Positions 56,846 to 64,000 of a stretch of 64,000 nucleotides of DNA are shown here, one piece after another. A program made the position numbers and the translations under genes. The notes under the pieces are model-generated. The model was not told the DNA's origin. It saw only the letters and a list, made by a program, of their open reading frames with translations, and searched no databases. How positions within the stretch are numbered: the stretch's first letter is position 1; each line of letters begins with the position of its first letter. This stretch comes from Longimicrobiales bacterium (GTDB lineage Bacteria > Gemmatimonadota > Gemmatimonadetes > Longimicrobiales > Gaopeijiaceae), in assembly GCA_028284495.1 (NCBI GenBank), contig JANQRP010000007.1, positions 156,097 to 220,096 on the forward strand. Reading direction: 5' to 3'.

Positions 56846-57531
56846 GCGTGACGTGCATACTCCCGGTCCACAACGGCGCGCGATTCCTCGCCGAGGCGCT
56901 CGACAGCGTCCTCGAACAGGAGGGCGTGCCGGACCTCGACGTGGTGGTCGTGGACGACGGGTCCACCGACGACACACCGGCGGTGCTCGAGGGATACGGC
57001 GACCGGATCCGGGTGCTCCGCCAGGAGAACGCCGGCGTGGCGGCGGCGCGGAACGCGGGGCTGGCCGAAGCGTCGGCCGACTTCGTCGCGTTTCAGGATG
57101 CCGACGACATCTGGATGCCGGGGAAGCTGCGGACCCAGCTCGACTGCTTCGAGGAGAATCCCGACCTCGACCTCTGCGTCGGCTTCGTGCAGAACTTCTG
57201 GATGGACGAGGTGGCGCACGAGCGTGCGCTCTTCGAAGGCACCGACTTCGCGGCCCCGACGGCTGCGTACGGCCCTCCGCTTCTGGTGGCCCGTGCGTCC
57301 GCGTTCGAGCGGGTCGGGGGGTTCGATCCGGATCTGGTGGTCGGCGAGGACAACGACTGGTTCATCCGGGCACGGGAGGCGGGCCTCGTCGAGCACGTCG
57401 TGCCGGAGGTCATCCTGCGCCGGCGGCGGCACCGAGGGAGCCTCACCCGGTCCGACCCCGCCAGCCGCGAAGCGCTGCTGCGGAACATGAAGGCCTCGCT
57501 CGACCGACGACGGGCTCGTGGGGGCGACTGA
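56842..57531 (+). CDS. GT2-family glycosyltransferase
   Basis: This 229-residue single-domain GT2 opens VTCILPVHNGARFLAEALDSVL and has VVDDGSTDD and DADDIWMP. The later segment RVGGFDPDLVVGEDNDWFIRARE contains the predicted catalytic Asp region. It resembles both halves of the preceding tandem enzyme, so all three domains may come from one ancestor. The GTG start overlaps the previous stop (GTGA); its end overlaps the second nucleotidyltransferase by 14 nt. No membrane segment is present. Confidence 0.88.
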   Translation: MSVTCILPVHNGARFLAEALDSVLEQEGVPDLDVVVVDDGSTDDTPAVLEGYGDRIRVLRQENAGVAAARNAGLAEASADFVAFQDADDIWMPGKLRTQLDCFEENPDLDLCVGFVQNFWMDEVAHERALFEGTDFAAPTAAYGPPLLVARASAFERVGGFDPDLVVGEDNDWFIRAREAGLVEHVVPEVILRRRRHRGSLTRSDPASREALLRNMKASLDRRRARGGD

Positions 57532-58708
57532 CGAAATCGTGCTGGCGGGCGCGCTCCGCGGGATGCTGCCCGGTCCGGACGAGACCCACCTCCTTCGCGC
57601 GATTCTCCACCGCGGCCACTCGGCGCGGATGGCCTGGGACGCGTTTCGCGGCCCCGAACGCGACCTCCCCGGCCTCTTTCGGACGGACACCGGGAACCGG
57701 AAGCGCCTGGGCCCGCTGCTGCTCGCCTCGATCCGCGAGAACGCGCTCGAGGCGGACCCGGCGCTCCTCACGGTCCTGAAGACCGCGACCCTCCGGGAAG
57801 ACCTCCGGGTGGACGCCTACCGGCACATCGCCCGCCACGTGTACCGGGCCCTCCTCGATGCCTCCGTCCCCTTCGTGGTGCTGCGTGGGGCCGCGCTCAT
57901 GGAGACGGTGTACGCGCAGCCGTCGTTCCGGCACTCGCACGATATCGACCTCCTCCTCCCCCACGACGCGATCGAGGCGGCCGCCGCGGCACTCCGTGCA
58001 GCCGGACTCGTGGACGCCGCTCCGCCCGCGTGGGATCACGGTCGGGCACTGCGGCACGCTACCGAACTGCCCGTCCTGCTCCTCCGCCGAGTGTTCAGGA
58101 TTCCCTTCTATCGGGGCGATCACGCCGACGTGGCGCCGAACGGGCGGTCATGGGCCCTCGACGGCGTCGGACCGCTCATGCGCCCCGACGCGACGGACGC
58201 GCTGCTCCAGGCGCTGGTCCGCGCGTCCTCCTCCGGCGGGCGCGCGAGCCTCGTGTGGGCGGTCGACGCGTGGACGCTCGTTCATGGGAATGAGTCCGTC
58301 GACTGGCCGGCGTTCGAGGATCGCGCCCGGGTCGCCCGGGCCGAGTTGCCTGTGGCGACCCTCCTCGAGTACCTGGTGCGCGAGCTCGAAGCTCCCGTTC
58401 CGGCCGACCTCCCCGACCGACTCACGGCGAGCGTGGACGGGACCCGCGGGATGCGTCGCGACGTCGCGCTCTCGGGCGTTCGGCGCGCGCGCGGCGACCA
58501 TCCCGATCTGGAGCGCCGAGCGCCGATGCCGGTCGCGCACCGCTGGACCCGGCTCCGGTGGGAGCTGTTTCCGTCACGGGAGTACCTCGCGTGGGCTCAC
58601 GACGACCCGCCGGCACCACTCGTGCCGCTTCTCTACCTGTCGCGTCCCTTCACGGTGCTCATCGACCGGGTGCGATGGCGGCTGGGTCGCGCGCTGCGGA
58701 GGCGCTGA
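57518..58708 (+). CDS. Second PF14907-like nucleotidyltransferase
   Basis: The 396-residue protein is a paralogue in function of the first gene in the cluster: LRGAALMETVYA and SHDIDLLLPHD at residues 122-150, with Asp142 and Asp144 in place of the first enzyme's GDLD. Overall similarity is low outside that block. A C-terminal stretch (VPLLYLSRPFTVLIDRVRWRL) is hydrophobic and ends in Arg residues. It starts GTG at 57518, overlapping the GT2 gene. Two nucleotidyltransferases in one operon suggest two sequential or alternative modifications. Confidence 0.78.
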   Translation: MGATDEIVLAGALRGMLPGPDETHLLRAILHRGHSARMAWDAFRGPERDLPGLFRTDTGNRKRLGPLLLASIRENALEADPALLTVLKTATLREDLRVDAYRHIARHVYRALLDASVPFVVLRGAALMETVYAQPSFRHSHDIDLLLPHDAIEAAAAALRAAGLVDAAPPAWDHGRALRHATELPVLLLRRVFRIPFYRGDHADVAPNGRSWALDGVGPLMRPDATDALLQALVRASSSGGRASLVWAVDAWTLVHGNESVDWPAFEDRARVARAELPVATLLEYLVRELEAPVPADLPDRLTASVDGTRGMRRDVALSGVRRARGDHPDLERRAPMPVAHRWTRLRWELFPSREYLAWAHDDPPAPLVPLLYLSRPFTVLIDRVRWRLGRALRRR

Positions 58709-58736
58709 GCGCCCCGTATCCGACGCGCGTTGACTC

Positions 58737-58748
58737 CCGCACGTGCGG
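58737..58748. promoter_or_regulatory. 12-bp perfect palindrome before the aminotransferase gene
   Basis: CCGCACGTGCGG sits 42 nt before the aminotransferase ATG and carries a CACGTG core like the sites at 42661 and 42722. TTGACT (58730-58735) just before it is -35-like, but no good -10 follows. Possible operator. Confidence 0.35.
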
Positions 58749-58790
58749 CGGGAAGGTTCGAGGCGCCGCCTCCGCCCTCACGAGTCCGAC

Positions 58791-60041
58791 ATGCCCCCAC
58801 CATCGATCGCGCGCCGCCTGCGGGAAGGTGACCTCGAGCGTTCGCCGATCCGCGAGATCATGAAGCTCGCCGATCCGGCCAACCTCGTCCGGATGGGGCT
58901 CGACCCGGCCGAGGTCATCTCCTTCGCGGGCGGGTGGGTGGCCCACGAGGCACCAGAGGGGCTCCGCCGCGTCTACGCGGAACTCGCCGAGGATCGGGAG
59001 CTCTTTCACGACCTGGGGGCGTACTCCCCGACCCGGGGCCTTCCCCGGGCGCGCGCCGCGCTCCTCGCGCTCGACCGCGCGCTGTACGGTACCGAAGGCC
59101 TGGCGGACGAACACGTTCTCGTCGGTGCCTCGTCCACACAGCTCACGCACAGCCTCCTCACGACCCTGCTCGACCCCGGCGACCGCGTCGTGCTCTTCGA
59201 CCCCTCGTACGCCAACTATGGCCCGCAGCTGGCCCTCGGGCCCGAGGGCCTCGAGGCCGTGCGGCTCCCCGTGCTCGACGCCCGGACCTGCGCGTGGATG
59301 CCCGACCCGGTGGAGATCACGTCGGCCTTCAGGGCCATTCTCCAGGCCCATGCGCCCCGCCTTCTGCTCTTCTCTTCACCGAACAACCCGACCGGTCGCC
59401 TCGTCCCGGACGACGTCTTCGTTGCGCTCGTCGAAGCGGCGGCGGCGGCGGACTGCTTCGTGGTAGCCGACCTCGCCTACCGGACCCAATGCTTCGTGGA
59501 TCCGCCTCCGACGCAGTTCGCGGCGAGCCCCGTCACGTGGCCCAACCTGATCCGCCTTCACTCGAACTCGAAGTGGTGCCGCGGGCTCGGGCGTCGGCTC
59601 GGGTGGGTGGAGGCGGCGCCGGAGGTGATCCGGGCACTCGAGATCGTCCAGCAGAGCACGGCACTCTGTCCGGATACGGTGCACCAGTACGCCCTCGCCG
59701 TGTATCTCGAGCGTGCGCTCGCGGACGGGTCGCTCCGGACCTACCTGGACGAGACGAACGAGACGTACCGGCGGGCGGGAGCGCATACGGCCCGCTGCGT
59801 TCGGGAGCACCTCGGGCGCTCCTGCGCCGACCCGGACGGCGGGCTCTACGCGGTGGTGGACGTCGGACGGGACGGCGACGCGTTCGCGCGCGAGGTCCTG
59901 TCCGAAACGGGCGTCATCCTCGTGCCGGGGGCGGGATTCGGCCCGTCGCTCCGCAGCGCCGTCCGCATCTCGTACGGACCGCTCGTGCACGACCTCGACC
60001 GTATCGAGGAGGGGCTCCGGCGCGTCGGCCGGATGATGTGA
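58791..60041 (+). CDS. PLP-dependent class I/II aminotransferase
   Basis: The 416-residue fold-type I enzyme has PLP Lys261 in SNSKWCRGLGRRLGW, with SSPNNPTG and DLAYRTQCF contributing the cofactor-binding Asn and Asp/Tyr. It begins with an unusual acidic/basic N-terminal region before VISFAGGW. ATG at 58791 is directly supported by the reading frame and by IAR-rich upstream sequence. It is 82 nt after the nucleotidyltransferase, probably its own or the operon's next unit. The substrate is unknown; it could supply an amino sugar or an amino-acid building block. Its stop lies 6 nt from the convergent GT4 gene. Confidence 0.88.
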   Translation: MPPPSIARRLREGDLERSPIREIMKLADPANLVRMGLDPAEVISFAGGWVAHEAPEGLRRVYAELAEDRELFHDLGAYSPTRGLPRARAALLALDRALYGTEGLADEHVLVGASSTQLTHSLLTTLLDPGDRVVLFDPSYANYGPQLALGPEGLEAVRLPVLDARTCAWMPDPVEITSAFRAILQAHAPRLLLFSSPNNPTGRLVPDDVFVALVEAAAAADCFVVADLAYRTQCFVDPPPTQFAASPVTWPNLIRLHSNSKWCRGLGRRLGWVEAAPEVIRALEIVQQSTALCPDTVHQYALAVYLERALADGSLRTYLDETNETYRRAGAHTARCVREHLGRSCADPDGGLYAVVDVGRDGDAFAREVLSETGVILVPGAGFGPSLRSAVRISYGPLVHDLDRIEEGLRRVGRMM

Positions 60042-60047
60042 CGGGTG

Positions 60048-61214
60048 CTACGCGCCCAACAGACTCAGATACCGATCCTCGATTCGGCCCACATAGTCGC
60101 GAACGTCGAAGGTCCGGGCTCGTCGCCGCGCCTGTTCCGAGAGGCGCGCACGAAGTTCGGCATCGTGGACCAGAGTCCTCAGATGTGACGCCAGTTCAGC
60201 GGGAAGGTCGGCGTCGAACGTGATCCCGCTGTCCTCCGTCACGATCTCCGGGGGACCGCCCTCGTCCGCCGCGATGGTCGCGCAACCGTGGAGCATCGCT
60301 TCCTGGACCACGAGGCCGAACGGCTCGGCCTCGACGGACGCGTGGATCGCGATATCCGACGCCTCCAGGAGCTCGGGAACATCGTCCCGCCGTCCCGTGA
60401 ACTCCACCACCTCTCCGAGGTCGTGCTCCTCGATCATCCGGTCGAGACGCTGCTGATAGTCCGCGTCCTCCTCGGCGAGCTGTCCTACGAACAGAACCTT
60501 GAGCCGCCCGAGATCCTCCCGGCCCAGCGAGCCGAGCGCCTCCAGCACCACATGCTGGCCCTTCCAGGGACGAACGTTGCCGACCATCGACACGAGCACC
60601 TGCCCGTCCGCGAGCCCGAACTCGCTGCGGACGTCCGCTCTTGAACGGTGCTCCACGGCATCCGCCAGCGCCACATCGACACCCGGATAGGTAAGGGTGA
60701 TCCGGTCGGGGTCCACGCCGTTCCGGGCGACCGCCCGTTCGATGTACCGGCTCAGGGGGAAGACGGTGTCGAAGCTCGAAGCGACGGCCCGGACCAGTGG
60801 ATTCGACAACTTGCCCGGCGGGCCCATCGCGGTGACCACGCACGACACGCCTGCGAGGCGCGCCGCCGGCAGCCAGTCGTCGTATCCGATGTCGGGAGAG
60901 TTGTTCAGGTGCACGAGATCGATCTCGAGGTCACGCAGCAATTTCACCCTCGTCGACACGGCGCGAACCAGGGTCACGACCGTCGAGACCTTGCCACCCG
61001 TCGTCAGGCCCGGCCGCTCCGCGGCGCGGACATCGTTCCACGTGATGGTCTCGATCCCGAGCTCCGCGAGTCGACCCGCCCAGATGTTGTCCTCGTAGAA
61101 CAGCACCACCGGCACGAACTCGGGGGACAACCGCGTCGCGAGGTCGAACAGGAGCTTGTGGGACCCACCGACGGTCCCGTCCTCGTTCGCTTCGACGTAA
61201 AGGATGCGCTTCAC
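60048..61214 (-). CDS. GT4-family glycosyltransferase
   Basis: The 388-residue protein has the GT-B fold: RILYVEANEDGTVGGSHKLLFDLA at the N-terminus, a middle domain, and the C-terminal donor site VGNVRPWKGQHVVLEAL and IHASVEAEPFGLVVQEAMLHGC with paired Glu, then EGGPPEIV. The start is a GTG at 61214. It sits opposite the aminotransferase, tail to tail, and may work with the GT2 enzymes, but this is only proximity. Confidence 0.88.
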   Translation of the reverse strand: MKRILYVEANEDGTVGGSHKLLFDLATRLSPEFVPVVLFYEDNIWAGRLAELGIETITWNDVRAAERPGLTTGGKVSTVVTLVRAVSTRVKLLRDLEIDLVHLNNSPDIGYDDWLPAARLAGVSCVVTAMGPPGKLSNPLVRAVASSFDTVFPLSRYIERAVARNGVDPDRITLTYPGVDVALADAVEHRSRADVRSEFGLADGQVLVSMVGNVRPWKGQHVVLEALGSLGREDLGRLKVLFVGQLAEEDADYQQRLDRMIEEHDLGEVVEFTGRRDDVPELLEASDIAIHASVEAEPFGLVVQEAMLHGCATIAADEGGPPEIVTEDSGITFDADLPAELASHLRTLVHDAELRARLSEQARRRARTFDVRDYVGRIEDRYLSLLGA

Positions 61215-61308
61215 GCGGGTGCGGTGGCGAGGACGGGAAGGCCGAGCGGCGGCGGCGGACGCGACGTGGGCGTTCGGGGACCGCGCGAAGGACGCGGGAG
61301 ACCTCCTG

Positions 61309-62511
61309 CTACGCGCCGCCCCGCTCGCCCGACGGCCAGGGCGCGCCCTGGTTCATCTCCGTGACGGGCCCGAGGCCTCGGTAGAGGAACTTCTGGACCC
61401 GCTTCCCCTCGTAGGTCTCGGTCGTGTAGATGTTGCCCTCGGAGTCGGTCGCGATCGAGTGGACCGCGAAGAACAGGCCCGGCTGGCGGCCGCCGTCTCC
61501 GAAGGTGGTGAGGATCTCGAGCGACGGCCGGTCCATGACGTAGACCTTCATGTTCTTCCCGTCCGCCACGTACATGTACCGTTGCTCGGGGTCCCGGCTG
61601 AACGCCACGTCCCAGACCGAGCCGTCTCCGCGCGTCTCCGGCGCGATGATGACCTCGTCCACATACGTCCCGTCGGTCCGGAAGACCTGCATCCGGTCGT
61701 TCGCCCGATCGCACACGTAGACAAGGCCGTCGTTCGACGGGTCGGCGCAGTGCACCGGCGTCCGGAACTGCTGGGACGGCGGGTCGTCGGGATTGTAGAA
61801 ACCCGTGGACTCGTCACTCGGCTCGTTGCCGTAGGCGCCCCAGTAGCGCAGAAACTCGCCGGTGTTGGCATCGATCACCGCGACGCGGCGGTTGCTGTAC
61901 CCGTCGGCGAGGTAGGCTTCGTCTCCCGTCTCGTCGAAGGCGATCTTCGCGACTCGTCCGAAGTGCTCCCGCGAGTTCGAGTCGGTGCCCTGCCCGGGGA
62001 TGCCGACCTCCATGAGGAACTCGCCGTCACGCGTGAACTTCAGGATGTGCGAGTCTCCGGCGCCGTTGCCACCAATCCAGACGTTGTCGTTGGGGTCGAT
62101 CGTGATGCCGTGGTTGGAGGCCGGCCAGGTGTAGCCCTCCCCCTCCCCGCCCCACGCGTTCATCAGGTTGCCCTCGGGGTCGAACTCGAGCACGTACGGC
62201 GCGGGCACGCAGCATTCGCCCGTGGGCGGATCCTGAGCGGCGCCGATCTCCGTGCGCTCGTTGAGCGGCGCCTGGCGGTGGATGATGAAAACGTGATCCC
62301 GCGAGTCGACGCCGACGCCGACGACCGAGCCGAGCACCCAGTGGTCGGGAAGCGGCTGGGGCCAGAAGGGGTCCACCTCGAACATCGGCGCCTGCACCTG
62401 GGACGCCGCATCGGCCTCGGCCGCACTCTCGAGCATCTCCGCACCGCAGGCGAGCAGCGCGATGCCGGCGACCAGGGCGGCGGCGACGAGACGGGGACGA
62501 CGAACGATCAT
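61309..62511 (-). CDS. NHL-repeat lipoprotein
   Basis: The 400-residue protein has a lipoprotein signal with lipobox LLAC (Cys22) and then a six-bladed NHL-type beta-propeller, with repeated patterns such as FDPEGNLMNAWGG, IDPNDNVWIGG, FTRDGEFLMEVG, VIDANTGEFLRYWG and VFRTDGTYVDEV. NHL proteins of this sort resemble peptidylglycine alpha-amidating lyase in fold, but catalytic residues cannot be confirmed. ATG at 62511; upstream frame does not contain a signal. It lies 94 nt after the GT4 gene on the same strand and is divergent from the HupE-like gene. Confidence 0.87.
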   Translation of the reverse strand: MIVRRPRLVAAALVAGIALLACGAEMLESAAEADAASQVQAPMFEVDPFWPQPLPDHWVLGSVVGVGVDSRDHVFIIHRQAPLNERTEIGAAQDPPTGECCVPAPYVLEFDPEGNLMNAWGGEGEGYTWPASNHGITIDPNDNVWIGGNGAGDSHILKFTRDGEFLMEVGIPGQGTDSNSREHFGRVAKIAFDETGDEAYLADGYSNRRVAVIDANTGEFLRYWGAYGNEPSDESTGFYNPDDPPSQQFRTPVHCADPSNDGLVYVCDRANDRMQVFRTDGTYVDEVIIAPETRGDGSVWDVAFSRDPEQRYMYVADGKNMKVYVMDRPSLEILTTFGDGGRQPGLFFAVHSIATDSEGNIYTTETYEGKRVQKFLYRGLGPVTEMNQGAPWPSGERGGA

Positions 62512-62606
62512 CTGGAGCCTCCGGAGGTGGGGGCCGGGGTGGTGGCCCGACGACGCCAGCGTACGCATTTTCCACCCCCCACGCCAGCATCTCCGACCGC
62601 CGCCCG

Positions 62607-63962
62607 ATGAGAGTTCATCCGCTTCGCGTCCTGCTTCTCGCGCTCGCAATGCTCGTCCTCGTTCCGGGCGAGCAGAGGGCGCACGAGATCCCCGAGGACG
62701 TCACCGTGCACGCCTTCGTGGTACCGGAAGGCGACGTCCTCCGCTTCCTCGTGCGAGTCCCGCTCTTCTCGATGCGCGACGTGGACTTCCCCGTTCGAGG
62801 ACCGGGCTGGCTGGACGTCGAGGCGTCGACCGCGCTTCTGAACGACCTCGTGCAGCAGTGGATCGTGTCGTACGTGAGCTTCGAGGAAGACGGCCGCGAT
62901 CTGGGCGAACCCAGGGTCGCCGCCGTCCGAATCGAGCGGCCCTCGGATCGCTCCTTCCTGAGCTTCGACGACGCGCTCGCCAACGTTCGCTCGCCGATGC
63001 TCCCGCGCGAGATCCAGCTTCCGGGCGCCCAGGCACTACTGGACGTCCTGCTGGAGTACGACATCGCCTCCGCCGAGGCCGACTTCTCGATCCAGCCCGA
63101 TCTGGCGCACCTCGGGATCACGACGGCCACCGTCCTCCGGTTCCAGCCTCCCGGGGGTGCCGAGCGCGCGTTCCGCTACGAGGGGAACCCCGGCATGGTG
63201 GAGCTCGATCCGAGCTGGTGGTTCGCCACGTCGCGCTTCATCGAGCTCGGGTTCTGGCACATCCTCGGCGGGATCGACCACATCCTGTTCCTGCTCTGCC
63301 TCGTCATCCCGTTCCGCAGTTTCCGCGGCCTCGTGCCGATCGTGACCGGGTTCACCGTGGCGCACTCGATCACGCTGATCGCGGCCGCCCTCGGGCTCGC
63401 ACCCGACGCGCTGTGGTTCGCGCCGCTCATCGAGACGCTGATCGCGGCGTCGATCGTGTGGATGGCGTTCGAGAACATCGTCGGGGCGGGCCTCGGCCGC
63501 AGGTGGGGGATCGCCTTCGGATTCGGCCTCGTGCACGGGTTCGGGTTCTCCTTTCTCCTCACGGAATCGCTGCAGTTCGCGGGATCTCACCTGCTCAGCT
63601 CCCTGCTCGCCTTCAACGTGGGCGTCGAGCTCGGGCAGCTCGCGTTCCTCGCCGTCGCCGTACCCGCGCTCGGGTTCCTCTACACTCGGATCACCACGGA
63701 GCGCATGTGGGTGATCGTGCTCAGTGCGCTCATTGCGCACACCGGGTGGCACTGGATGACCGAGCGCGGTTCCGCTTTCCTGGCGTACGAGATCTCGCCG
63801 CCGGTCGTGGACCTCGCGTTCGGCGCGACGCTGCTCCGCTGGCTCATGCTCGCGCTGATCGTCGCGGGCGCGGCGTTGGCGCTCCGCGAGGGAGTGCGAT
63901 GGTGGGGTACCCGAGCGATCGGCGGCGGCGGTGTGGGCCTCACAACCCCTCCTGGCGCGTAG
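62607..63962 (+). CDS. HupE/UreJ-family membrane protein
   Basis: The 451-residue protein has a signal-like N-terminus (to about residue 25), a 185-residue extracytoplasmic domain and about seven C-terminal membrane spans. The first spans carry FWHILGGIDHILFLLCLVIP, the His-x-His/Asp-His pattern seen in HupE/UreJ nickel-handling proteins; TGFTVAHSITL follows. Nickel uptake is a plausible role because HupE transports nickel, but no urease or hydrogenase gene is visible here. ATG at 62607. The final bases 63963-64000 show no further gene. Confidence 0.85.
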   Translation: MRVHPLRVLLLALAMLVLVPGEQRAHEIPEDVTVHAFVVPEGDVLRFLVRVPLFSMRDVDFPVRGPGWLDVEASTALLNDLVQQWIVSYVSFEEDGRDLGEPRVAAVRIERPSDRSFLSFDDALANVRSPMLPREIQLPGAQALLDVLLEYDIASAEADFSIQPDLAHLGITTATVLRFQPPGGAERAFRYEGNPGMVELDPSWWFATSRFIELGFWHILGGIDHILFLLCLVIPFRSFRGLVPIVTGFTVAHSITLIAAALGLAPDALWFAPLIETLIAASIVWMAFENIVGAGLGRRWGIAFGFGLVHGFGFSFLLTESLQFAGSHLLSSLLAFNVGVELGQLAFLAVAVPALGFLYTRITTERMWVIVLSALIAHTGWHWMTERGSAFLAYEISPPVVDLAFGATLLRWLMLALIVAGAALALREGVRWWGTRAIGGGGVGLTTPPGA

Positions 63963-64000
63963 CCTCGTCGCCGGAGAGCGGCGCGGTCGCGGAGCGCGCC

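Noticed and set aside
52592..60041. A complete lasso-peptide biosynthetic cluster
   Set aside because: No transglutaminase-like B2 protease, no asparagine-synthetase-like cyclase and no separate small precursor gene with the leader motif is visible; only tailoring-type genes are present.

Overview
The window is a roughly 70% GC, gene-dense bacterial chromosome segment with 50 protein-coding genes recognised. It has no tRNA, rRNA, CRISPR array, insertion sequence or phage module that I can see. The gene content points to Gemmatimonadota (or a close relative in that part of the tree): a PadR regulator paired with an ADOP-type permease, several secreted S9 peptidases, a BNR/sortilin-type repeat protein next to a DUF885 protein, a Thermus-type long isocitrate dehydrogenase, and outer-membrane assembly genes of a diderm. 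This assignment is inference from gene content, not from a marker-gene tree.

Region 1 (1-25561, minus strand) is an uninterrupted co-directional array of 24 housekeeping genes. In transcription order they are yebC, ruvC-ruvA-ruvB, queA-tgt, yajC, def, fmt, tenI-thiS-thiG, rsmB, a PASTA protein, a TlpA-like thioredoxin, a YbbR protein, tsaD, lgt, a metallophosphoesterase, a small membrane protein, tamA-tamB, htpX and uvrA (cut by the window edge). Ten junctions are 4-nt stop/start overlaps, so much of it is probably translationally coupled. It joins recombination repair, queuosine synthesis, protein N-terminal processing, thiamin thiazole synthesis and envelope assembly.

Region 2 (25562-38451) starts with a divergent regulatory region carrying palindromes, then padR and an ADOP permease joined by a 26-codon bridging ORF. 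Next come TspO, GNAT and S9 peptidase genes on the minus strand. On the plus strand follows a NatA/NatB-type ABC exporter whose second permease is fused to a CPBP membrane protease, then a small exported protein and a GT4 glycosyltransferase. Region 3 (38452-52496) is metabolic and exported: isocitrate dehydrogenase, an S9 peptidase with a well-defined promoter and repeat-rich upstream region, an ALDH7-type dehydrogenase, a secreted hypothetical, the BNR-repeat/DUF885 pair, and three poorly recognised genes.

Region 4 (52592-61214) is the most interesting part. Six plus-strand genes with overlapping ends encode a PF14907-type nucleotidyltransferase, a PqqD-like (RRE) protein, an HprK-like kinase, a tandem GT2 fusion, a single GT2 and a second nucleotidyltransferase. 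An aminotransferase follows, and a convergent GT4 gene ends the region. Kinase plus nucleotidyltransferase plus RRE is the tailoring toolkit of some lasso-peptide pathways, but no lasso cyclase or protease is visible. The PqqD-like protein ends in a segment resembling a lasso leader motif. The window closes with an NHL-repeat lipoprotein and a HupE/UreJ-type membrane protein. No gene-free stretch exceeds 300 bases; the largest gaps (25562-25798, 42639-42860, 44421-44627, 32249-32423) are divergent or promoter regions.
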